The position numbers and the translations under genes were made by a program. From HB2-32-21 sp003448675 (GTDB lineage Bacteria; Pseudomonadota; Gammaproteobacteria; Pseudomonadales; Porticoccaceae), in assembly GCA_041584755.1 (NCBI GenBank), contig JBFHDK010000006.1, forward strand, positions 1 through 64,000: DNA of 64,000 nt, written 5' to 3'. A model generated the notes under the pieces. That model was given only the letters and a program-made list of their open reading frames with translations. It was not told where the DNA came from and ran no database searches. Positions 34,601-42,393 of the stretch are shown in pieces; positions within the stretch are counted from its first letter, which is position 1, and the number at the start of each line of letters is the position of its first letter.

Positions 34601-34648
34601 ACCTTCCGTAGAGGTCACTAACCATAATCCCTATCGGGAAAAATTCAA
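34601..34648 (-). promoter_or_regulatory. Candidate promoter and operator of the cus operon
   Basis: On the minus strand TTGAAT (34643-34648), 16 bases, then TATGGT (34621-34626) make a plausible sigma-70 promoter. At the expected transcription start lies ACCTCTACGGAAGGT (34601-34615), an imperfect ACCT-7-AGGT dyad that recalls MerR/CueR-type half-sites but not their spacing within a promoter. A wider dyad, TTCAAG-9-CTTGAA (34644-34664), overlaps the -35 box. Confidence 0.3.
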
Positions 34649-34737
34649 GTGGCGGAAGCTTGAAGAGTAATCCAGATCACCATCGCGCCGAGGTAGGAAA
34701 GCCGCTAAGGTAGCGGTTTTTATAAGGAACTCCAGCA

Positions 34738-35529
34738 ATGCCCCTGATCGACCGTGACGGCGTTAATATCTACTACGATATTCAGGGTCCGGAGCAGGGC
34801 CTGCCCATAATACTAAGCCACGGGCATGCTGCCGCGACCCCAATGTGGGCCCTTCAGGTTACCGCACTGAAAAAAAACTACCGGATTATCACCTGGGACC
34901 TGCGCGGCCATGGCCGCAGCGACTGCCCCTCCGACCCCACGCTCTACAGCGTCAAACACACGGTCGATGACATGGCCGCCATCCTGGATACCTGCGGCCT
35001 GGAGCGGGCCGTAATCGGCGGCCATTCGCTGGGCGGTGTGATGAGTTTCCAGTTTCAGCTCGCCTACCCGGAGCGGGTGTTGGCCATGGCCATTCTTAAT
35101 AGTGGGCCAGGCTTTCGCAACGCCCGGGTCCGCGAGCAATGGAACCAGGGCTGCGAACGCACCGCCGCGTCGCTGGAACGCAAGGGCCTGGCGGCACTGT
35201 CAAAAAGCAATGAGGTGCACGCGGAATGGCATCGGGACGTACGGGGCCTGATTCACGCCGCGCGGGGTATTATGACCCACCAAGACGCGCGCATGATCGA
35301 CAACCTCGGCAATATCAAGGTACCGGTGCTGGTATTGGTAGGTGCCGACGACCAGGAGTTCCTGGGCGCGGCGAATTACATGGCCCGAAAAATTCCCAAT
35401 GTGCGCAAAGAGATCATCGACAACGCCGGCCATGCCGCCAACCTGGATCAGCCAGAAGTCTTTAATGCGCTGTTGAGAAACTTTCTGGAAGACATCGAAA
35501 AACAAACAAACACTGCCAATCAAAGCTGA
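34738..35529 (+). CDS. Alpha/beta hydrolase
   Basis: A 263-residue soluble alpha/beta-hydrolase. The oxyanion-hole segment is LSHGHAAATPMW, the nucleophile elbow is GGHSLGG (Ser97), the acid is probably Asp204/205 in VGADDQEF, and the base is His232 in NAGHAANLDQP. There is no signal peptide. AAGGA precedes the ATG at 34738. Related proteins include 3-oxoadipate enol-lactonases and C-C hydrolases, but the cap region does not allow a choice. It converges on the DUF35/thiolase genes and is divergent from the cus operon. Confidence 0.8.
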   Translation: MPLIDRDGVNIYYDIQGPEQGLPIILSHGHAAATPMWALQVTALKKNYRIITWDLRGHGRSDCPSDPTLYSVKHTVDDMAAILDTCGLERAVIGGHSLGGVMSFQFQLAYPERVLAMAILNSGPGFRNARVREQWNQGCERTAASLERKGLAALSKSNEVHAEWHRDVRGLIHAARGIMTHQDARMIDNLGNIKVPVLVLVGADDQEFLGAANYMARKIPNVRKEIIDNAGHAANLDQPEVFNALLRNFLEDIEKQTNTANQS

Positions 35530-35555
35530 CCGGCAGGGTTTGAATCTGGCGCTTT

Positions 35556-35951
35556 TTACACCGGTCGAAAAAAGGGTACCGCCGTGCCCTCGCCGGTATC
35601 GACAAAAGCCACTTCCACAGACTGACCAATATTCAGATTATCGAAGTCACAATCGATAATATTAGTCATCATTGTGGGACCTTCCTCCAGGGTCACATAG
35701 GCAATGGCCCAGGGCTCCTTGGTTCTGCGGGTCACGCTGTAACTGTAGATAACGCCACGCCCGGCACTTTCCAGATATTCAGTATTGTCACTGAAACAAA
35801 AAGGACACAGGCTGCGCGGATAAAAATGGTTCTCCCCGCAGTCATTGCATTTTTTAACCAGCAGCTTGCCTTCGCCAGTGGCATCCCAGAAGGCTTTAGT
35901 TTCGTGATTGACTCGCGGTGCTTTTACTTTGGGTTTGCTGTTATCACTCAT
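35556..35951 (-). CDS. DUF35 OB-fold / zinc-ribbon protein (acyl-CoA partner protein)
   Basis: A 131-residue DUF35 protein. The N-terminal rubredoxin-like zinc ribbon has Cys35, Cys38, Cys49 and Cys52 (CNDCGENHFYPRSLCPFC), followed by an OB-fold domain (GVIYSYSVTRR, IAYVTLEEGPTMMTNIIDC). DUF35 proteins form complexes with SCP-x-type thiolases, for example the ChsH2 DUF35 domain with the Ltp2 aldolase in steroid side-chain degradation. Its ATG overlaps the stop of the upstream thiolase (ATGA at 35948-35951), so they are coupled. The extended frame to 36038 overlaps the thiolase and is not used. Confidence 0.85.
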   Translation of the reverse strand: MSDNSKPKVKAPRVNHETKAFWDATGEGKLLVKKCNDCGENHFYPRSLCPFCFSDNTEYLESAGRGVIYSYSVTRRTKEPWAIAYVTLEEGPTMMTNIIDCDFDNLNIGQSVEVAFVDTGEGTAVPFFRPV

Positions 35952-37120
35952 GCGTCCGCCCTCTCCATAATTAGTGTGGCGCTGCCCATACGCGAGCCCA
36001 GCAGGCCACCGGTACCATGAGCCAACGCCACGTCGCAATTGGGCACCTGAACTTTGGGGTGGGCTTCACCACGCAGTTGACGAACAGCTTCGATCACCTT
36101 GGTAATGCCGCCACGATCACTGGGGTGGTTATTACACAGGCCACCGCCATCGGTATTAAAAGGTAGCTTGCCGACGCCGGAAATAAGGTTACCGTCAGCA
36201 ACGAACTTACCGCCTTCACCTTTGGCGCAGAAACCCAGATCCTCGAGGGTTTCTACCACGGTAATGGTGAAGGAATCATAGATCGATGCGTACTTGATAT
36301 CAGCGGGCGTCACCCCGGCCTCTTCAAAGGCGGTGGGGCCTGACCAGCGAGCGCCAGAGAATGTGAGGTCCACTTTGCCGCCATTCAAATGCTTGGGCGC
36401 CTCGCCAGCGCCCAGCACACGAACCGCGGGTCGCTTCAGTTCCTTCGCAACTTCCGGCGCCACCACAATGACGGCGCCACCGCCGTCGCTGACCACGCAG
36501 CAATCCAGACGATGCAGGGGATCAGAAATTATGGGTGAATTGAGTACATCCTCAACGGTGACCACATCGCGCAACACCGCATGCTCGTTGTACTGCGCAT
36601 GGTGGGACGCCGCCACCTTCACCCAGGCCAGCTGTTCGCTGGTGGTGCCGTATTCGTGCATATGTCGCATGGCCGCCATGCCATACATATTCGTAATCGT
36701 TGGCCGAAACGGCGCTTCAAAGCCATATTCAGCCGGAGCGCCGCCGCCAGGGCGAGCACGGTAGTTTTCCTTGGCGTCGGCCCGTGGGCGACCGGCGAGG
36801 GTTATCAAGGCCACCTTGCAATGGCCGGCGGCAATGGCCTGGGCCGCATGATTCACATGCAGCACATAGGACGATCCGCCGGTTTCAGTGCTATCGATCT
36901 GACGGACATTCAGGCCCATGTATTCGGCCTGGTTTATGCCTCCCATACCCGGCACATCGCCGGCACAGTAGTAGGCATCAACATCATTCTTTGTCAGACC
37001 CGCATCTTCCAGAGCGCCCTTGGCCACCTCCGCATGGAGTTGCGGTACGGTCTTGTCCATCGCCTCCCGGGTAGGATGTTCGTAGATGCCGGCGATATAC
37101 GCCTTCCCCCTGATACTCAT
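35948..37120 (-). CDS. SCP-x/Ltp2-type thiolase-like protein lacking the nucleophilic Cys
   Basis: A 390-residue thiolase-fold protein that starts MSIRGKAYIAGIYEHPTRE. C-terminal thiolase motifs are visible (YDSFTITVVETLEDLGFC, NTDGGGLCNNHPSDRGG, ALAHGTGGLLGSR). Where a classical thiolase carries its acyl-accepting Cys (NxNGxCSTG), the sequence reads DSTETGGSSYVLH, with no Cys. This fits the lipid-transfer-protein thiolase-like group, which includes retro-aldolases such as Ltp2, rather than a beta-ketothiolase. ATG 37120 has AAGGG upstream. It is followed by its DUF35 partner with a 4-bp overlap. The substrate may be a branched or steroid-derived acyl-CoA (inference). Confidence 0.8.
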   Translation of the reverse strand: MSIRGKAYIAGIYEHPTREAMDKTVPQLHAEVAKGALEDAGLTKNDVDAYYCAGDVPGMGGINQAEYMGLNVRQIDSTETGGSSYVLHVNHAAQAIAAGHCKVALITLAGRPRADAKENYRARPGGGAPAEYGFEAPFRPTITNMYGMAAMRHMHEYGTTSEQLAWVKVAASHHAQYNEHAVLRDVVTVEDVLNSPIISDPLHRLDCCVVSDGGGAVIVVAPEVAKELKRPAVRVLGAGEAPKHLNGGKVDLTFSGARWSGPTAFEEAGVTPADIKYASIYDSFTITVVETLEDLGFCAKGEGGKFVADGNLISGVGKLPFNTDGGGLCNNHPSDRGGITKVIEAVRQLRGEAHPKVQVPNCDVALAHGTGGLLGSRMGSATLIMERADA

Positions 37121-37320
37121 AAAATTACCCTTTATAATTTGTAAAACTGTCGGCAAGATGATCGGTAAGAACTGCTTCTAAAACTGTCTGTAAACACCGC
37201 AAATGCAGCCTGCCCCGAGCGAGACAAGTTAACCCCTGTCTAGCATTCGGTCAATAAAACAGCGCTTCAAATGCTTGAGGCCCCATCAGAGCGGGGCGGA
37301 ATTTCAACCAGCAGTAATGA

Positions 37321-38613
37321 TCAGGCTTCGAAGGGATGGCGCAAAATGATGGTTTCCACTCGGTCCGGGCCGGTGGAAATAATATCGATGGGCACGCCGG
37401 TCAGCTCTTCGATTCTGACGATATAGGCGCGAGCGTTAGCGGGCAAATCCTCGACCCGTTTGATACCCACCGTGGATTCGCTCCAGCCCGGCAACGTTTC
37501 GTAAACCGGCTGCAATTGCTCATAATCGTCCGCGCTCAAAGGCGCCAGTGTGCCGCCGTCACGGCTCTGGTAGGCAATACAGATATTGACCTGCTCCAGG
37601 CCATCCAGCACATCGAGCTTGGTCAGACACAAACCGGAAATACTGTTGACGCGGGCGGCCTGACGCACCGCCACCGCATCAAACCAGCCACAGCGGCGGG
37701 GCCGCCCGGTGGTGGCGCCAAATTCATGACCTTTTTCGGCCAGATGCCGACCCACTTCGCAAAACAGCTCCGTGGGAAAGGGCCCGGAACCGACACGGGT
37801 GGTATAGGCTTTGGTAATGCCTAACACGTAATCGAGAAACAGGGGACCAAAACCACTACCGGTCGCGGTTCCACCGGCGGTGGTATTGGAGGAAGTCACA
37901 TAGGGATAGGTGCCATGGTCGATATCGAGCAGCGAGCCCTGAGCGCCTTCAAAAAGAATATCGCGGCCTGCCTCCCGGGCTTCGTGCAGTTTCCCGGTCA
38001 CATCACCAACCAGGGGTCCCAGCTGCTCAGCCCAGGTTTCGGCCAGTGCCAGCACTTCGGAGTAATCACAGGCTTCACTGCCGTAATACTGGGTGAGCAC
38101 AAAATTGTGGTATTCCATCACTTCCCGCAACCGCTCCGGGAAACTCACGCGATCAAACATATCGCCCAGGCGCAGACCTCGACGGGCCACCTTATCCTCA
38201 TAGGCCGGGCCGATACCACGCCCGGTGGTGCCGATTTTAGCCGCACCGCGGGCCGCTTCCCGCGCATTGTCCAGGGCCACATGATAGGGGAGAATCAAGG
38301 GGCAGGCCGGCGACAACACCAGACGTTCCCGCACAGGCACACCCTTGGCTTCGAGTTCGGCGATCTCTTTGAGCAGGGCATCGGGCGCCAACACCACACC
38401 ATTGCCGATTAGACACTGCACACCTTCCCGCAAAATACCCGAGGGGATCAAATGCAGGACGGTTTTCTCTCCCTCGATAACCAGCGTATGACCGGCATTG
38501 TGGCCACCCTGGAAACGGGCCACCATGCTGGCTCGGTTGGTCAGCAGATCAACGATCTTGCCCTTACCTTCGTCACCCCACTGTGTGCCGAGCACTACTA
38601 CATTCTTACCCAT
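37321..38613 (-). CDS. purA: Adenylosuccinate synthetase
   Basis: PurA joins IMP and aspartate with GTP, the first committed step to AMP. The 430-residue protein starts at ATG 38613 (MGKNVVVLGTQWGDEGKGKIV), with the GTP P-loop-like GDEGKGK and the catalytic Asp within it, GHNAGHT with catalytic His, GTTGRGIGPAYEDK for IMP, and GATTGRPRRCGWFD. Last gene of the conserved hflX-hflK-hflC-DUF2065-hisZ-purA series. A GCCCC-8-GGGGC stem lies after the stop but lacks a T-tract. Confidence 0.96.
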   Translation of the reverse strand: MGKNVVVLGTQWGDEGKGKIVDLLTNRASMVARFQGGHNAGHTLVIEGEKTVLHLIPSGILREGVQCLIGNGVVLAPDALLKEIAELEAKGVPVRERLVLSPACPLILPYHVALDNAREAARGAAKIGTTGRGIGPAYEDKVARRGLRLGDMFDRVSFPERLREVMEYHNFVLTQYYGSEACDYSEVLALAETWAEQLGPLVGDVTGKLHEAREAGRDILFEGAQGSLLDIDHGTYPYVTSSNTTAGGTATGSGFGPLFLDYVLGITKAYTTRVGSGPFPTELFCEVGRHLAEKGHEFGATTGRPRRCGWFDAVAVRQAARVNSISGLCLTKLDVLDGLEQVNICIAYQSRDGGTLAPLSADDYEQLQPVYETLPGWSESTVGIKRVEDLPANARAYIVRIEELTGVPIDIISTGPDRVETIILRHPFEA

Positions 38614-38683
38614 AGTTATTTCCACAGGTTTCGGTTCATAAGACTTTTATTTCCAAACACGTCTCAGGTATTTCCAAACACGT

Positions 38684-39871
38684 TCAGGCTTCAACCGCCC
38701 GCAATTCAAAACCTTCCGCCGTTTCGACCAGCTCACGATCACAGTGTAATTCCTGAAAATTCGGCTGCTGGTCGCTAAAACCATTCACCACACGCTCACC
38801 CTGCTCTCGAAGGCGTTCCACTTCCGCCAGAATATCCTCCCGCTCCGTGGCCGCCACGTATATTCCCGGCGTAATTTCCTCTTCCTGCTCGACCAGTGAA
38901 GCCAGCAGACCCAGATCAACGCCAAAACCGGTGGCCGGCCTGGGTCGGCCAAAGGCCTCGCCCACGTGATCATAGCGGCCACCGTTGCCCAAGGGCGCCA
39001 GGGAAGCGCCGCTGTAGGCCGCAAACACCAGACCAGTGTGATAGTGGTAACCACGCAGTTCACTGAGATCCAGGTAAATATCCACGCCCTCGGTCCGCTG
39101 CTGTACCATTTCGACCAGCTCCGAAAGTTGCTCCAGGGCTTCGGTTACCGTAGCCGGACAATCGCCCAACACTTCTCTCGCGGTTGCCAACACGTCCGTG
39201 GAGCCCGCCAGGGATGGCAATGCCGCCAGGGCCTTACCAATACCAGGATCGGCGACATGAACCTGCACCCAGCCTTCGAGAGCCACATCCTTGCTTTGCA
39301 GAAGTTCAAACAATTCCCGACCCTGAACAGCGTCCAGCTGCGCCTGATGTTCCAGCGCCCGAAAAATGCCCACATGCCCAACATCCAGATGCAAATCCCG
39401 GATACCGGCCTGTTTCAGGGTTTCGAGCAGCAGGAGCACCACTTCGATATCCGCTTCCAGCCCCTGCTCGCCAAATAATTCAACGCCCAATTGAATGGGC
39501 GAACGGCTCTCGACCTGGCTTCGGGGTCGCGTATAGAGAACCTGTCCGGCATAACACAACCGATTGGGGCCAGTACGCCGCAGGCTGTGGGCATCCATAC
39601 GGGCCACCTGGGGTGTGATGTCGGCGCGCACGCCCATCATCCGCCCACTGAGCTGATCGACCATCTTGCAGGTCATCAGATCCAGATCAGCGCCCGAACC
39701 ACTGAGCAGGGATTCGGTAAACTCCACCAGCGGCGGAATCACCAGGTCATAGCCCCAGGCATGGTATAAATCCAGCAGGCGGCGACGCAGGCGCTCAACC
39801 TTGATCGCTCGATCAGGCAGAACCTCCTCGATACCTTCCGGCAGCAGCCAGCGATCGACAATATTCGACAT
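38684..39871 (-). CDS. hisZ: ATP phosphoribosyltransferase regulatory subunit HisZ
   Basis: HisZ is a catalytically inactive histidyl-tRNA-synthetase paralogue that pairs with a short HisG in the first step of histidine synthesis. The 395-residue protein has class II synthetase core features (RLLDLYHAWGYDLVIPPLVEF, GVRADITPQVARMDAHSL) and GNGGRYDHVGEAFGRPRPATGFGVDL, but no C-terminal anticodon-binding domain. The position between the hfl genes and purA is the conserved place for hisZ in Pseudomonas-like bacteria. It implies that this organism has the short HisG form elsewhere. Confidence 0.93.
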   Translation of the reverse strand: MSNIVDRWLLPEGIEEVLPDRAIKVERLRRRLLDLYHAWGYDLVIPPLVEFTESLLSGSGADLDLMTCKMVDQLSGRMMGVRADITPQVARMDAHSLRRTGPNRLCYAGQVLYTRPRSQVESRSPIQLGVELFGEQGLEADIEVVLLLLETLKQAGIRDLHLDVGHVGIFRALEHQAQLDAVQGRELFELLQSKDVALEGWVQVHVADPGIGKALAALPSLAGSTDVLATAREVLGDCPATVTEALEQLSELVEMVQQRTEGVDIYLDLSELRGYHYHTGLVFAAYSGASLAPLGNGGRYDHVGEAFGRPRPATGFGVDLGLLASLVEQEEEITPGIYVAATEREDILAEVERLREQGERVVNGFSDQQPNFQELHCDRELVETAEGFELRAVEA

Positions 39872-39874
39872 AGC

Positions 39875-40060
39875 CTATTTCACCCAGTAAAGCAGCACCG
39901 CGCCCAGGATCATGCTGACCAGACCAACGATGCGGATAGTGCGCTCTTCCGTATGCGCCAAAGCCAGCACCATATCCCGCCAACGTCCCGGCATGAGAAA
40001 CGGCAGCATGCCTTCGATTACCAGCACCAGACACAGTGCCGCCAAAAAATCCTGACTCAA
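39875..40060 (-). CDS. DUF2065 (YjeT-like) small membrane protein
   Basis: The family core DFLAALCLVLVIEGMLPFLM, RWRDMVLALAHTEERTIRIVG and LVSMILGAVLLYWVK gives two membrane helices, a perfect match to the small YjeT/DUF2065 proteins found between hflC and hisZ/purA. The frame is open to an ATG at 40150, but that ATG directly abuts a transcription terminator and has no ribosome site; its extra 30 residues are Gly-rich and unlike the family. I choose TTG 40060 (61 residues); GTG 40108, after AGGCGG, is an alternative. It ends 3 bp before hisZ. Confidence 0.75.
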   Translation of the reverse strand: MSQDFLAALCLVLVIEGMLPFLMPGRWRDMVLALAHTEERTIRIVGLVSMILGAVLLYWVK

Positions 40061-40150
40061 GCCTCTGTTACCACCTGAACCTTCCGAACCCCGGCCATCG
40101 GCTGTCACCAAACCGCCTGGCAAACCCGCCGGACGCGCCCCGGCGCTCAT

Positions 40151-40173
40151 AAAAAAACCGGGTTGCCCCGGTT
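40151..40173 (-). terminator. Rho-independent terminator after hflC
   Basis: Minus-strand AACCGGG-GCAA-CCCGGTT followed by a T run (positions 40151-40157). It lies 50 bp after the hflC stop and just before the upstream ATG of the DUF2065 frame, so it separates the hfl operon, at least partly, from DUF2065-hisZ-purA. Confidence 0.75.
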
Positions 40174-40223
40174 ATGGAATTGTATCACCCCACACCGGGG
40201 AAGTCCGGCGCTTTCAGTAGCAT

Positions 40224-41096
40224 CTATCGGCCACTCTTGTCCTTCAAATAAGAGAGAAAGTCGCTCTCCGGATCCACCAGCATAATATCGCCCTTGTTGG
40301 CGAAGGCCTGCTTATAAGCGGTTAGGCTGCGTGTAAAGGCATAGAAATCGGGGTCCTGCTGATAGGCGTTAGCATAGATTGCGGCAGCTTCCGCATCCCC
40401 TTTACCCCGTGTTTCCTCAGCGCCACGGTAGGCCTCGGCAGCAATGACCGTCACCTGGGCGTCGGCCCCCGCACGGATTTCTTCAGCGGACTCCTTGCCC
40501 TTGGAGCGCAACTCCCAGGCTTCTTTCTCGCGCTCGGCTTTCATCCGCCGGTACACCTCCTGGCTAACCTGCTGGGGCAGATCGATACGTTTCACCCGCA
40601 CATCAACCACCTCAACACCCAACTCCTCACGTACGTTTTTATTCAGTTCTTCGGTAATACTGGCCATCAACTGATCGCGCTCACCGGAAACTGCCTCATG
40701 CAATGTCCGGGTACCAAACTGATTACGCAAACCATCATTAACCCGGTCAGCAATACGACTATGGGCAACACGTTCATCGCCACCGGTAGCCTTGTAGTAG
40801 GTCTCCACATCCCGAATCCGCCACTTGGCGAAGGAGTCCACGATCAGGCGCTTTTTTTGTACCGTCAGAAAACTCTCCGGCGGCGCATCGATGGTGAGAA
40901 TTCGGGCATCAAAGCGGCGCACGTCTTCGGCAAAAGGCCACTTCCAGTGCAGGCCCGGCGCAATATCCGGTTCTACAATGCGACCAAACTGGAGCTTAAC
41001 CGCTTTCTCCGTTTCCTTGATGACATACAAAAAACTGTTGGCAATGATGATCGTCAGCGCCAAAACTACCAGAACACTGGTCGATTTACTGTTCAT
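40224..41096 (-). CDS. hflC: FtsH protease modulator HflC
   Basis: HflC forms, with HflK, a large SPFH/prohibitin-type cage on the periplasmic side of the inner membrane around FtsH. The 290-residue protein has an N-terminal anchor (VLVVLALTIIIANSFLYVI), the SPFH domain (LQFGRIVEPDIAPGLHWKWPF, FDARILTIDAPPESFLT, VVDVRVKRIDLPQQV) and a C-terminal coiled coil. Its ATG overlaps the hflK stop by one base (TAATG). Transcription ends at the hairpin 50 bp downstream. Confidence 0.95.
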   Translation of the reverse strand: MNSKSTSVLVVLALTIIIANSFLYVIKETEKAVKLQFGRIVEPDIAPGLHWKWPFAEDVRRFDARILTIDAPPESFLTVQKKRLIVDSFAKWRIRDVETYYKATGGDERVAHSRIADRVNDGLRNQFGTRTLHEAVSGERDQLMASITEELNKNVREELGVEVVDVRVKRIDLPQQVSQEVYRRMKAEREKEAWELRSKGKESAEEIRAGADAQVTVIAAEAYRGAEETRGKGDAEAAAIYANAYQQDPDFYAFTRSLTAYKQAFANKGDIMLVDPESDFLSYLKDKSGR

Positions 41097-42259
41097 TATC
41101 TGGGCTCCCGGCGCGGCGCAGTACTCGACTGAGCGCGTTTGTTAATATTTTCGATCACCCGATTGGCAATACTATTAATATCATTGTCGTCCAATACGCC
41201 ACCCCGCTCGCCAACGAGTGACGAAGACTGTTTCGCCAGCTTATCCAAGGGCAAATACATCATATTATTGCCGCCCTCTACATCGATCAGAACTTTGGAC
41301 GTGTTAGCAAATACTTCCTGAAGCGCATCCAGATACATTCTCTCCCGAGTCACCTCCGGGGCCTTTTTATATTCGGCCAAGACGCTGAGAAAGCGCTTGG
41401 CGTCACCTTCCGCCTCCGCAATCACTCTGGCTTTATAGGCCGTTGCTTCTTCACTCACCCGCTTGGCGCGACCCTGGGCTTCAGGGACGATGCCATTGGC
41501 ATAGGCTTGGGCCTCGTTAATGTACCGCTCTCGATCCTCCCGAGCCTTGATCACATCGTCATAGGCATCCTTGACCGCCGAGGGTGGCTTACCTTCCAGA
41601 ACGTTGACGGTAACAATATTGATACCCGCGTCATAAATATCGAGATAGGTCTGGAGGCGATCCTGAATATCAACACCGAGTTTTTGCCGACCAATGGATA
41701 ACACCGCATCCAGCCCGGTGCTACCGACCACATGACGCAGGGCGCTATCAGTGGCGTGCTGTAAACTGACAATGGGGTCTTTAACATTGAGTACGAAATC
41801 CTTGACGTTCTTGATGTTGTACTGAACCGTCAGGGGCACTTCAACGATATTTTCATCCTCGGTGAGCATTTCCCCGGAAGTATGGTACTGGCGCATCTCG
41901 GTAACATTGATCTTGGCAACACTATCGACCAGGGGCGGATTCCAGTGCAGGCCGTCGCCGACGATGCCGTGGAACTTACCCAGGCGCAGCACCACGGCCT
42001 GCTCCTTGGCATCCAGCTGATAAACACCCAATGCCGCCCAGATAAGAGCCGCCACCACCAGGCCGAGCATGGCGAAACTGGCGCTGCTGCCAGCCCCACC
42101 CCCGCCGCTATCGCCGCCCTTACCGCCGCCGAAAATGCCACCGAGTTTATCGGACAGGCTTTTCAGCAGTTCATCGAGATCAGGCGGATTGTTTTTACCA
42201 CCACCGGAGTTCCAGGGATCTTTACCGCCATTGCCGCCACCGGGCTCATTCCACGCCAT
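41096..42259 (-). CDS. hflK: FtsH protease modulator HflK
   Basis: The 387-residue SPFH partner of HflC. It opens with the typical Gly/Asn-rich cytosolic segment (MAWNEPGGGNGGKDPWNSGG), then a membrane anchor (FAMLGLVVAALIWAALGVYQL), the SPFH domain (QAVVLRLGKFHGIVGDGLHW, NIVTVNVLEGKPPSAVKDAY) and a coiled-coil region with KRFLSVLAEYKKAPEVTRER. Start ATG 42259. It lies 134 bp after hflX, coupled to hflC by one-base overlap. The complex restrains FtsH action on membrane proteins (known for E. coli). Confidence 0.95.
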   Translation of the reverse strand: MAWNEPGGGNGGKDPWNSGGGKNNPPDLDELLKSLSDKLGGIFGGGKGGDSGGGGAGSSASFAMLGLVVAALIWAALGVYQLDAKEQAVVLRLGKFHGIVGDGLHWNPPLVDSVAKINVTEMRQYHTSGEMLTEDENIVEVPLTVQYNIKNVKDFVLNVKDPIVSLQHATDSALRHVVGSTGLDAVLSIGRQKLGVDIQDRLQTYLDIYDAGINIVTVNVLEGKPPSAVKDAYDDVIKAREDRERYINEAQAYANGIVPEAQGRAKRVSEEATAYKARVIAEAEGDAKRFLSVLAEYKKAPEVTRERMYLDALQEVFANTSKVLIDVEGGNNMMYLPLDKLAKQSSSLVGERGGVLDDNDINSIANRVIENINKRAQSSTAPRREPR

Positions 42260-42393
42260 CAGTTCACTCCAGAGAGAACATTGAGTACAAAGGTGCCGAT
42301 TCTATCAACCCCCCGATGAAAATCCATTACACCGGCGCGAATTAAAGGTTGCATCGACCAGACCCTGCTGTAATTACACCAGCCACTTTGGGC

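Noticed and set aside
37240..37320. GCCCC-8-GGGGC hairpin after purA as a terminator
   Set aside because: The stem lacks a following T-run; possible but not supported.
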